Assembly: GCA_003217965.1 (NCBI GenBank)
Contig: QHNB01000080.1
Location: forward strand, 1-19,105
Source: Verrucomicrobiota bacterium
GTDB lineage: Bacteria; Verrucomicrobiota; Verrucomicrobiia; Chthoniobacterales; UBA10450
DNA length: 19,105 nt
Direction of reading: 5' to 3'
The notes beneath the pieces are model-generated. The model was not told the origin of the DNA. It did not search any database and worked only from the letters and a program-made list of their open reading frames with translations. Shown piece by piece: positions 1 to 6,683 of the stretch. A program made the translations under genes and the position numbers. Position 1 is the first letter of the stretch; each line of letters begins with the position of its first letter.

Positions 1-95
1 CCGAAGATTTGCAGCATGTCGACAGCATGTTTCATCGTCTCCCAATCCGATGCGCTGCCCATGATGACAGCGACCTCGGGTTTTTTGCGCGGCAT
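1..95 (-). CDS. purE: N5-carboxyaminoimidazole ribonucleotide mutase, 5' part only
   Basis: Only the first 31 codons are in the window; the gene runs off the left edge. The ATG is at 95-93, and the protein begins MPRKKPEVAVIMGSASDWET. The hydrophobic strand followed by MGSxSDW is the nucleotide/phosphate-binding start of the PurE family, which converts N5-CAIR to CAIR in cytoplasmic purine synthesis. No clear Shine-Dalgarno site precedes the ATG. The gene diverges from aroK across a 74-base gap. Another purine gene, purB, lies 8.6 kb away on the same strand but is not in an operon with it. The family call is fairly firm despite the short visible part; whether it is the class I (mutase) or class II (carboxylase) form cannot be told. 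Confidence 0.82.
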   Translation of the reverse strand, partial: MPRKKPEVAVIMGSASDWETMKHAVDMLQIF

Positions 96-143
96 AGGCG
101 AATCTTAACGAAGTTCTCATTGCCGCAACGCACGATTTCGCCG

Positions 144-156
144 CGAATTAAATTCG
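144..156. promoter_or_regulatory. 13-base palindrome between purE and aroK
   Basis: CGAATT-A-AATTCG is a perfect inverted repeat with 6-base arms and a single central base. It lies in the 74-base gap between two divergent genes. Its symmetry and place fit an operator for a dimeric regulator, but a chance AT-rich palindrome is also possible. No convincing -35/-10 pair was found around it. Confidence 0.25.
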
Positions 157-169
157 TTTATGGTGACGG

Positions 170-682
170 ATGAATGCGAGAGGTCGGTCGATTGCACTGA
201 TCGGGTTCATGGGCGCCGGGAAATCTGCTGTCGGACGCGAGTTGGCGGCGCGTGTGAAAGGGCCGCGATTCGATACTGATGAAATGATCCGCAAACGCTT
301 CGGTAGCTCCATCCCCGAAATCTTCGCGAAGTATGGCGAAGAGACTTTTCGTGAGGCGGAGACGGATGCGCTCCGGAGTCTGCGTCACGTTGAGGCGGAT
401 ATCATTGTGACAGGCGGAGGAATTGTATTGCGGGACGAAAACGTGCAGCTCCTCCGTGCATTGGCGATGACAATCTGGCTCCACGCCGACGAGGAAATTC
501 TTTGGCAGCGCGCATCACGCCGAAGCAATCGCCCTTTACTGCAAACCCCTAATCCGCGTCAGAAATTTTCCGTTCTACTGCAGGAACGCCTACCCCTCTA
601 CCAAGCAACCGCGGACCATCGCATCGATACTTCCAGTGCGAGTATTGCGGAGGTGGTCGATGAAATTGCGACGCTCCTATGA
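170..682 (+). CDS. aroK: Shikimate kinase
   Basis: Phosphorylates shikimate to shikimate 3-phosphate with ATP, the fifth step of the cytoplasmic shikimate pathway to chorismate and aromatic amino acids. The 170 residues match the usual family size. Walker A GFMGAGKS is at residues 12-19. The shikimate-contacting DTD is at 35-37, with R62 in the ETFRE motif, and the glycine triplet is at 83-85 (VTGGG). An NRPLL segment in the LID region supplies the arginine expected there. The ATG at 170 is chosen because the first beta strand (SIALIGF) follows at once; the upstream ATG at 160 is in another frame. The stop overlaps the ATG of queG in an ATGA, so the two are probably translationally coupled. 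aroB is not adjacent within the window, although aroK and aroB often pair in bacteria. Confidence 0.96.
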   Translation: MNARGRSIALIGFMGAGKSAVGRELAARVKGPRFDTDEMIRKRFGSSIPEIFAKYGEETFREAETDALRSLRHVEADIIVTGGGIVLRDENVQLLRALAMTIWLHADEEILWQRASRRSNRPLLQTPNPRQKFSVLLQERLPLYQATADHRIDTSSASIAEVVDEIATLL

Positions 683-1728
683 GAACGCTCGAGTCTCCCA
701 CTTTCCTTCGCGAACAGGTTGTGGCTTTGGCGCGTGAGCTCGGGTTTGATATCTGCCGATTCGCCAATGCAGCCCCCCCGGAGCACGCGGACGCGTTTCG
801 CGACTGGCTCGAAGATGGAGCAGACGGCGAGATGACCTATCTCGCTCGCAACGCGAAAAAACGGTGCGATCCGCAGCAAGTTTTGCCCGGGGCTAAGAGC
901 GTCATCGTTCTAGCCCTTAATTATTTCCAGGGAGATCGAGTCGATGAAAATCATGGCCGAATCGCCCGATACGCCTGGGGGGAGGATTACCACCAACTGA
1001 TAGAGACGAAACTCAATGCGATTGACCGATGCTTGCGGAAAGCTGGAGGTGTTCAGAAATGTTATGTCGACACCGGTCCACTGCTGGAGCGCGATCACGC
1101 TGCGTCTGCCGGTATAGGCTGGCATGGCAAAAGCACGATGTTGCTTAATCGAGAGCTCGGGACCTGGTTTTTCCTCGCCGAGATTTTGACGACTCTTGAA
1201 TTCGCGCCCGATCGCTCACAGCCGGATCGCTGCGGTAGCTGCACTCAATGCATCCACGCGTGTCCAACAGGTGCGATCACTGCGCCGCACCATGTGGACG
1301 CGCGCCGCTGCATTTCCTATCTCACAATCGAGCTGAAAGGCTCAATTCCGCCTGAATTGCGTCCCCTTATCGGTGACAGGATTTACGGTTGTGATGCTTG
1401 TCTCGACGCTTGCCCATGGAATCGGTTTGCCCGGGTTTCGCGCGAGACCGCATTTAAAATGCCGTCCGATATCGCGGGCCTGCGTTTGCGAGATTATCTC
1501 ACCCTCGATGAGGAAAAATTTCGAGAGCTATTTCATCAATCGCCAATTAAACGAACAAAACGGCGCGGATTGCTGCGGAACGTCTGCGTTGCTTTAGGCA
1601 ACGTCGGTGGCGTCGATGACTTGCCGGCCTTGGAGAAGGCCGCGACCGATAGGGAACCACTGATTGCTGAGCACGCCTGTTGGGCCATCGAGCAGATTCG
1701 CCAACGTCTTTTCAAGTCGGTTTCTTGA
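679..1728 (+). CDS. queG: Epoxyqueuosine reductase
   Basis: Last step of queuosine synthesis: cobalamin- and iron-sulfur-dependent reduction of epoxyqueuosine to queuosine in the wobble base of tRNAs with GUN anticodons. Residues 1-175 form the cobalamin-binding reductase region, with the conserved YVDTGPLLER motif at 129-138; D131 matches the family's catalytic aspartate. A bacterial ferredoxin-type domain follows, with C185, C188, C191 and C195, then C211, C238, C241 and C245, the ligands of two 4Fe-4S clusters (CGSCTQCIHACP and CDACLDACPW). From about 295 to 345 a HEAT-like helical tail is present, as in full-length QueG proteins that contact the tRNA. Length (349) is typical. It overlaps aroK by 4 bases. 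No other queuosine gene is in the window. Confidence 0.96.
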   Translation: MRTLESPTFLREQVVALARELGFDICRFANAAPPEHADAFRDWLEDGADGEMTYLARNAKKRCDPQQVLPGAKSVIVLALNYFQGDRVDENHGRIARYAWGEDYHQLIETKLNAIDRCLRKAGGVQKCYVDTGPLLERDHAASAGIGWHGKSTMLLNRELGTWFFLAEILTTLEFAPDRSQPDRCGSCTQCIHACPTGAITAPHHVDARRCISYLTIELKGSIPPELRPLIGDRIYGCDACLDACPWNRFARVSRETAFKMPSDIAGLRLRDYLTLDEEKFRELFHQSPIKRTKRRGLLRNVCVALGNVGGVDDLPALEKAATDREPLIAEHACWAIEQIRQRLFKSVS

Positions 1729-1782
1729 ATCCAACGCCGGCTCGCCCGCCGTCAAAACAGGGTGCAAGGTGAACGAGTTTTG

Positions 1783-1792
1783 CTTTGCAAAG
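1783..1792. promoter_or_regulatory. 10-base palindrome upstream of the efflux adaptor gene
   Basis: CTTTGCAAAG is perfectly self-complementary and lies 37 bases before the chosen ATG of the adaptor gene, in the 101-base gap after queG. It could be a small operator for the export module. A TTG inside it (1785) is an alternative but less likely start for that gene. Chance occurrence is possible. Confidence 0.18.
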
Positions 1793-1829
1793 GTCTAACG
1801 AGGGGCTATTCCTCCCCCGTAGAGATGCC

Positions 1830-3233
1830 ATGCCACAAAGTGTTACTTCCAGGCGCCCGGACGTAGTCGCGCCCAGTCCGGCTACCGCTCCCGCGCCGGC
1901 CGCTGTCGCTCCGCGGAAGCAAAAATCTCGTCGCCGCCGCTACCTCCTCATCGGGATCGGAGCGTTGCTTTTGATCTGCATCATCGGTGCAATAGTTTGG
2001 AGCAAGCGGGAGAAGCCTGTCCCGGTTACAACGGAAAAAGCAGCTAAGCGCACTATTGTGCAGTTGGTCTCCGCGACCGGAAAGGCGCAGCCGGAAACAG
2101 AGGTGAAAATCTCACCGGAGGTTGCAGGAGAAATTATCGAGCTGCCCGTAGTTGACGGAGCGCATATGAACAGAGGAGACCTGCTGGTCCGGATTAAGCC
2201 TGACTCCTACAAAGCGCTGTTGGAGCAACAAGAAGCCGCCATTAGCTCAGCCAAGGCCACGAACCTGCAGCAAAAAGCGACGAGAATGAAGACCGAGTTA
2301 GACCTGAAAAGGTCTGAAGATCTCTACAACAAAAAGATGATCTCAGTGCAGGAATACAACGCGGCCCAGGCTGCGCACGACGTAGCGACGAATACCTATG
2401 AAAGCTCGCTGCATGAAATCGAGCGGGCCCAGGCGGCTTCGAGCCAGGCACGTGACGCATTATCGAAGACGGCAATCTTCTCGCCGATCGACGGAATAGT
2501 GACGATCCTAAACAGCAAACTCGGTGAGCGCGTGGTCGCAACTAATCAGTTCGCCGGGACCGAAGTCATGCGGGTAGCGGATTTGACCAGAATGCAGGCA
2601 GTTGTCGATGTAAACGAGAACGATGTCGTGAATGTAAAAGTTGGTGATAAGGCGCGAGTGAAGATCGACGCCTATGGCGACCGGCGCTTTAATGGCGCCG
2701 TCCAGCAAATCGCTAATACTGGTAAAACGACGGGGGCCGGTACGCAGGAAGAAGTCACAAATTTCGAGGTAAAAATTCTGATTGCTAATCCGGGAGTGCC
2801 GTTGCGCCCGGGGATGAGTTGCACGGCGGACATCGAAACGAACTTGGTCAGGGACGTGGTTAGTGTCCCGCTCCAAAGCGTTACGATTCGCACAGGCGAC
2901 AGCAGCTTGAGCCCTGAGGAGATCGAACAGCGCAAACAGATGCAGGAGCTGCGAGACAAGGGGGACAATGCTGCGGACGTCGTAAACACGCAGCAGGAAA
3001 AGAAGACCCAGCGCGAGGAACGCGAGAAGCTAGCCAAGGTTGTTTTCAAGAAGAATGGAAGCAAGGCACAGCAGATAAGGGTCACGACCGGGATCGCCGA
3101 CGATACTTACATTGAAATCAAGAGCGGTATCGCTCCTGGCGACGAAGTGATTTCCGGCAGTTACAGCGCGATTAGTCGTAAGTTGAAGGATAACGCCAAG
3201 GTCACAATCGAGAAGCCGCCCTCAAAGAAGTGA
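1830..3233 (+). CDS. MacA-like periplasmic adaptor (membrane-fusion protein)
   Basis: HlyD/MacA-family adaptor expected to link the inner-membrane ABC permeases to an outer-membrane channel. From the ATG at 1830 the protein has 467 residues: a Pro/Ala-rich cytoplasmic tail (about 10-30), an Arg cluster (34-37), one membrane helix (38-57), a first half-lipoyl segment (about 92-125), a coiled-coil hairpin (about 125-212), the second half-lipoyl segment (FSPIDGIV at 217-224), then beta-barrel and membrane-proximal domains. A very charged, helical-looking stretch at 356-402 seems to interrupt the membrane-proximal part and is unusual. A TTG at 1785 would add 15 residues; I prefer the ATG, since a short purine run (AGAG) lies just before it. 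The ATPase gene follows after 28 bases. No TolC-like gene is in the window. The substrate is unknown. Confidence 0.9.
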   Translation: MPQSVTSRRPDVVAPSPATAPAPAAVAPRKQKSRRRRYLLIGIGALLLICIIGAIVWSKREKPVPVTTEKAAKRTIVQLVSATGKAQPETEVKISPEVAGEIIELPVVDGAHMNRGDLLVRIKPDSYKALLEQQEAAISSAKATNLQQKATRMKTELDLKRSEDLYNKKMISVQEYNAAQAAHDVATNTYESSLHEIERAQAASSQARDALSKTAIFSPIDGIVTILNSKLGERVVATNQFAGTEVMRVADLTRMQAVVDVNENDVVNVKVGDKARVKIDAYGDRRFNGAVQQIANTGKTTGAGTQEEVTNFEVKILIANPGVPLRPGMSCTADIETNLVRDVVSVPLQSVTIRTGDSSLSPEEIEQRKQMQELRDKGDNAADVVNTQQEKKTQREEREKLAKVVFKKNGSKAQQIRVTTGIADDTYIEIKSGIAPGDEVISGSYSAISRKLKDNAKVTIEKPPSKK

Positions 3234-3261
3234 GGTGAAACGGCGCGAGCCGTAACAAGCG

Positions 3262-4020
3262 ATGGAGTCCTTCGACGAAGCCCTCAATATCCGGCCGCAT
3301 GGTCGGAGTGTCATCGAAATCCAAGACATCACGAAGCGCTATGTGATGGGCGAGGAAATCGTGCACGCTCTGCGCGGAGTATCGTTGCGAATCCATCGCA
3401 ATGAATACATCGCGGTCATGGGCCCGAGCGGCAGCGGCAAATCTACCCTCATGAATATGCTGGGCTGTCTCGATACGCCGACCTCCGGCCATTACCAATT
3501 CAATGGCAAAAACGTGGCGGAAATGGACGACAACGAGTTGGCGGAAATTCGCAACCGCGAGATTGGATTTGTCTTTCAAACCTTCAACCTGCTCCCTCGT
3601 TCGACAAGCTTGCGGAATGTTGAGCTGCCCCTGATTTATGCCGGTATAAATCCGGAGACGCGCGAAGAAATGGCCGCGCGTGCGCTGCAAAAAGTCGGGC
3701 TCGCCGACCGGATGAACCATAAGCCGAACGAGCTATCGGGCGGCCAGCGCCAGCGCGTGGCGATTGCGCGCGCCTTAGTGAACAACCCCTCGTTTATCCT
3801 CGCTGACGAGCCAACGGGCAACTTGGACTCGAAAACGGGCGGAGAAATTATGGGGCTGATGGAGACGCTTTATCAGCAAGGCCATACGATCATCCTGGTC
3901 ACGCATGAAGCGGACATCGCGCGACATGCAAGGCGAACGGTGCACCTGCGAGACGGTTTGATCGAGAGCGACGATTACCTTCCGCTGATGGAAACAGAAT
4001 TCGTAATCAGCTCACCATGA
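3262..4020 (+). CDS. MacB/LolD-type ABC transporter ATPase
   Basis: Cytoplasmic ATPase of a type VII (mechanotransmission) ABC system. In 252 residues it shows Walker A GPSGSGKS (54-61), Q-loop Q106, the signature LSGGQ (158-162), Walker B FILADEP (178-184) with catalytic E183, and the switch H215. The segments VMGEEIVHALRGVS and FQTFNLLPRSTSLRNVELPL are characteristic of the MacB/LolD/FtsE group. Its N terminus is about 15 residues longer than LolD; the ATG at 3262 has no clear ribosome binding site, and the preceding GTG runs into a stop. Unlike MacB itself, the ATPase is not fused to the permease. It overlaps the first permease gene by ATGA (4017-4020), which suggests coupled translation and a shared complex. 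Substrate unknown: it could be an antibiotic, a peptide or a lipid-linked compound. Confidence 0.93.
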   Translation: MESFDEALNIRPHGRSVIEIQDITKRYVMGEEIVHALRGVSLRIHRNEYIAVMGPSGSGKSTLMNMLGCLDTPTSGHYQFNGKNVAEMDDNELAEIRNREIGFVFQTFNLLPRSTSLRNVELPLIYAGINPETREEMAARALQKVGLADRMNHKPNELSGGQRQRVAIARALVNNPSFILADEPTGNLDSKTGGEIMGLMETLYQQGHTIILVTHEADIARHARRTVHLRDGLIESDDYLPLMETEFVISSP

Positions 4021-5267
4021 GGCGCTTCATTTACGAAATAAGCGAAAGTTGGAAAATTGCAGTTGCGCAGATGGGTTCCAACAAAATGCGATCCACTTTG
4101 ACCGCGCTTGGCGTCATTATCGGAATCGTCGCAGTGACCTTGATGGGCACGGCCATCAGCGGAATCTCGATCGGCTTCGATAAAAGTATGGCCATTTTTG
4201 GCGATGATGTGCTTTACGTCGGGCAGTGGCCGTGGAAGCGGGTGGATGATTGGTGGAATTATCGAGACCGCAAAAAAATTAAGACAGAGTATGCGGAGCC
4301 GATCAACCGGATGATCGCGGCAACGCCGAGGTCCAACCTTACGGTCGCTGTTCCTACTTCCAGTGTTTACCGCAGTGTCAAATACGGAGACGGCGAGGTT
4401 AACAATGTTCTCGTGCGCGGAACCGTATCGGATTACGTCATTACCTCGACGTTCGATTTTAAGGAAGGCCGTTTTTTTAACGAATTGGAATCGCGTGGCG
4501 GCGCTAATGTCTGCGTTGTCGGCTACGACGTGGCTAATGCTCTCTTCCCCTCCGCCAGTCCTCTCGACAAGTCGGTCCTGATCAATGGACAGCCATTCAA
4601 AGTGGTTGGCGTGATCTCCCGCCAAGGGACATTTCTCGGCCTTTTCAGTCTGGATTCGATCGTGGTGATGCCCCTGCCAGCATTTCAGAAATATTTCACC
4701 GCCAAGAGCGAGGCCGATATCCTGGTAAAAGTAACAGACAAAACCAAATTGGCCGAAGCGAAAGACGAGCTGATCGGAATAATGCGACGCGTGCGTGGCC
4801 TGTCACCGGAAAAAAAGGATGATTTTAGCATCAACGAACAACAGGCTTTAAAAAGCACTCTTGACCCCATCAAAAACTCGATCGCCATCGCCGGGCTTTT
4901 CATCACCGGTCTTTCCCTTTTTGTGGGCGCGATCGGGATTATGAACATCACTTTCGTGAGCGTGAAAGAACGGACTAAGGAAATCGGAACGCGCAAGGCA
5001 CTTGGGGCACGCCGGCGGACGATCCTTCTTCAGTTTCTTATTGAATCGACCGCGCTTTGTCTTCTCGGCGGCTTCATCGGCCTAGCCCTTGCCTTTCTGA
5101 TGTGTTTCTTGATTGGCGTAGGGTTTCCCTCGTTTCCGGTCCATTTTTCGACCGATTTGGTCGTAGTCAGCATGGTCGTGTCGGTCTTGACCGGGCTCAT
5201 CGCAGGGTTCGCACCGGCATGGACCGCGTCACGTTTAGATCCGGTTGCGGCGCTCCGCTATGAGTAA
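4017..5267 (+). CDS. MacB/FtsX-type ABC permease, first of two
   Basis: Inner-membrane permease of 416 residues with the MacB layout: a short cytoplasmic helix with SNKMRSTLTALGVIIG (21-36) leading into membrane helix 1 (about 28-50), a large periplasmic MacB_PCD-like domain (about 52-285), then three membrane helices (about 288-312, 334-367 and 381-402). The family signature ERTKEIGTRKALGAR lies at 318-332, and the conserved tail DPVAALRYE ends the protein. The periplasmic domain starts with a Trp-rich stretch (WPWKRVDDWW, 71-80) that the second permease lacks. The start overlaps the ATPase stop. The two permeases probably pair as a heterodimer around an ATPase dimer, but two separate homodimers cannot be excluded. 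Confidence 0.92.
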   Translation: MRRFIYEISESWKIAVAQMGSNKMRSTLTALGVIIGIVAVTLMGTAISGISIGFDKSMAIFGDDVLYVGQWPWKRVDDWWNYRDRKKIKTEYAEPINRMIAATPRSNLTVAVPTSSVYRSVKYGDGEVNNVLVRGTVSDYVITSTFDFKEGRFFNELESRGGANVCVVGYDVANALFPSASPLDKSVLINGQPFKVVGVISRQGTFLGLFSLDSIVVMPLPAFQKYFTAKSEADILVKVTDKTKLAEAKDELIGIMRRVRGLSPEKKDDFSINEQQALKSTLDPIKNSIAIAGLFITGLSLFVGAIGIMNITFVSVKERTKEIGTRKALGARRRTILLQFLIESTALCLLGGFIGLALAFLMCFLIGVGFPSFPVHFSTDLVVVSMVVSVLTGLIAGFAPAWTASRLDPVAALRYE

Positions 5268-5338
5268 GCATCGAGGAAACACTTCTCCATCGCTCCCTCT
5301 CCTTGTCGCTTCGTTACCCTGGCACACGCGAGGTTAAG

Positions 5339-6580
5339 ATGCTTTTCCGTGAAATCATTTTGATGGCTTGGTCTTCCCTAGGCGCAAATAAATTGCGCTC
5401 GGCGCTGACAATGTTGGGCATTACGATTGGCGTGTTTTCCGTCATTTCCGTGATGACGGCCATCGGCGCCCTGCAAAATTCGATCGAGAGCGGAATTAGC
5501 TTCCTTGGCTCAAATATTTTTCAATTTGCGAAATATCCGGTGAACGTCGATGCCGGTGGCGAGGCGAAGAAAAAATTTCAGAACCGCCGTAATATCACCT
5601 ATCGACAGGCGCTGCGTTACTACGAGTTGATGCAGGGCAATGCGCAGGAAATTTGCCTCAAGACCTTTGGTCGCGATCTAAAAAGCCAGGCCGTTTACAA
5701 TGGGGTCAAGACAACGCCAAGTCTTACCGTCGTCGGCACCAATGGAAGCTTTCTCACCGCCAACGCTTACACACTTGGTTATGGGCGCAACTTGAACGAC
5801 GAGGACGTTGAGCTCGCCCGGAGCGTACTGGTGGTTGGGAAAATGATCGAGAAACGGTTGTTTCCGCACGAGACGCCCATTGGCAAAGTCATCAGGATGA
5901 GCGGACATACCTTTACCATCGTTGGCGTGCTGGCAGAGAAAGGCACCTCCTTCGGGCAAAGTCAGGACGACATTTGCATCATGCCGATCACGAGATTTTT
6001 CGAGGATTACGGCGAAGCCAATCGCACGGTGAACATTGCGACACAGCCTTTCTCAACTGAGCTCTATAATCGGACATTGGACAAAGGCATTAGTGCAATG
6101 CGAATTGCGCGTGGCCTTCGCGCCAATCAGGAAAACGATTTCGAAATCTACACAAATGATTCGCTCAAGAGCGCTTTTACTTCCGTGGCCGGCGTCGTGC
6201 GCATTGGCGCGTTTGTGATCAGTTTCATTGCCCTCGTTGCCGCCGGCATTGGCATCATGAACATCATGCTGGTTAGCGTGACGGAGCGGACAAAAGAGAT
6301 CGGCGTTCGCAAATCCGTTGGGGCCCGCAGTTACGACATTCTCCAGCAGTTTCTGACCGAGGCAGTCTTCATTTCAGAAGCGGGTGGAATCCTTGGAATC
6401 ATTTTAGGTGTGATTGGTGGAGATTTGCTCGCGCTTTGGCTAAAGGTTGATTTAATTTTCCCTTATGGGTGGGCCGTGGCAGGTTTGGTTGTTTGTTCTG
6501 CAATCGGCATTGGTTTCGGTTTTTATCCCGCCTATCGTGCAGCGGTCCTCGATCCGATCGAGGCACTGCGTTACGAATAG
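5339..6580 (+). CDS. MacB/FtsX-type ABC permease, second of two
   Basis: Paralogue of the preceding permease, 413 residues from the ATG at 5339. That start is preferred over an upstream TTG (5303) because GAGG sits 5 bases before it and the protein then begins directly with MLFREIILMAWSSLGANKLR, matching the first permease. Membrane helix 1 is at about 21-45, the MacB_PCD-like periplasmic domain at about 47-280, and helices at about 288-312, 335-365 and 377-397. The motif ERTKEIGVRKSVGAR is at 316-330 and the tail is DPIEALRYE. Sequence shared with permease 1 is confined mainly to the membrane parts; the periplasmic domains look quite different, which argues for distinct roles in one heteromeric pump rather than a recent duplication. 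A 71-base gap separates the genes, with no terminator seen. Confidence 0.92.
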   Translation: MLFREIILMAWSSLGANKLRSALTMLGITIGVFSVISVMTAIGALQNSIESGISFLGSNIFQFAKYPVNVDAGGEAKKKFQNRRNITYRQALRYYELMQGNAQEICLKTFGRDLKSQAVYNGVKTTPSLTVVGTNGSFLTANAYTLGYGRNLNDEDVELARSVLVVGKMIEKRLFPHETPIGKVIRMSGHTFTIVGVLAEKGTSFGQSQDDICIMPITRFFEDYGEANRTVNIATQPFSTELYNRTLDKGISAMRIARGLRANQENDFEIYTNDSLKSAFTSVAGVVRIGAFVISFIALVAAGIGIMNIMLVSVTERTKEIGVRKSVGARSYDILQQFLTEAVFISEAGGILGIILGVIGGDLLALWLKVDLIFPYGWAVAGLVVCSAIGIGFGFYPAYRAAVLDPIEALRYE

Positions 6581-6683
6581 AGGCAAACCGGGCGTCGGCG
6601 AGCGTGGATTAGACGGTCGTGGGCACGCAACTTGCGCCTGTTTTGACCAATCATGCGCTCTGTTCTCGCTTCCCTAAGCTGCT

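Noticed and set aside
1729..1829. Terminator between queG and the adaptor gene
   Set aside because: GC-rich bases and a CAAAAC/GTTTTG pair are present, but there is no compact stem followed by a T run.
2242..3085. Minus-strand reading frames of 99-137 codons opposite the adaptor gene
   Set aside because: The plus-strand adaptor has clear domain structure through this whole interval; the minus-strand products have no recognisable motif.
5268..5338. TTG at 5303 as the start of the second permease
   Set aside because: The ATG at 5339 has a GAGG 5 bases upstream and aligns with the N terminus of the paralogous permease; the extra 12 residues fit nothing.
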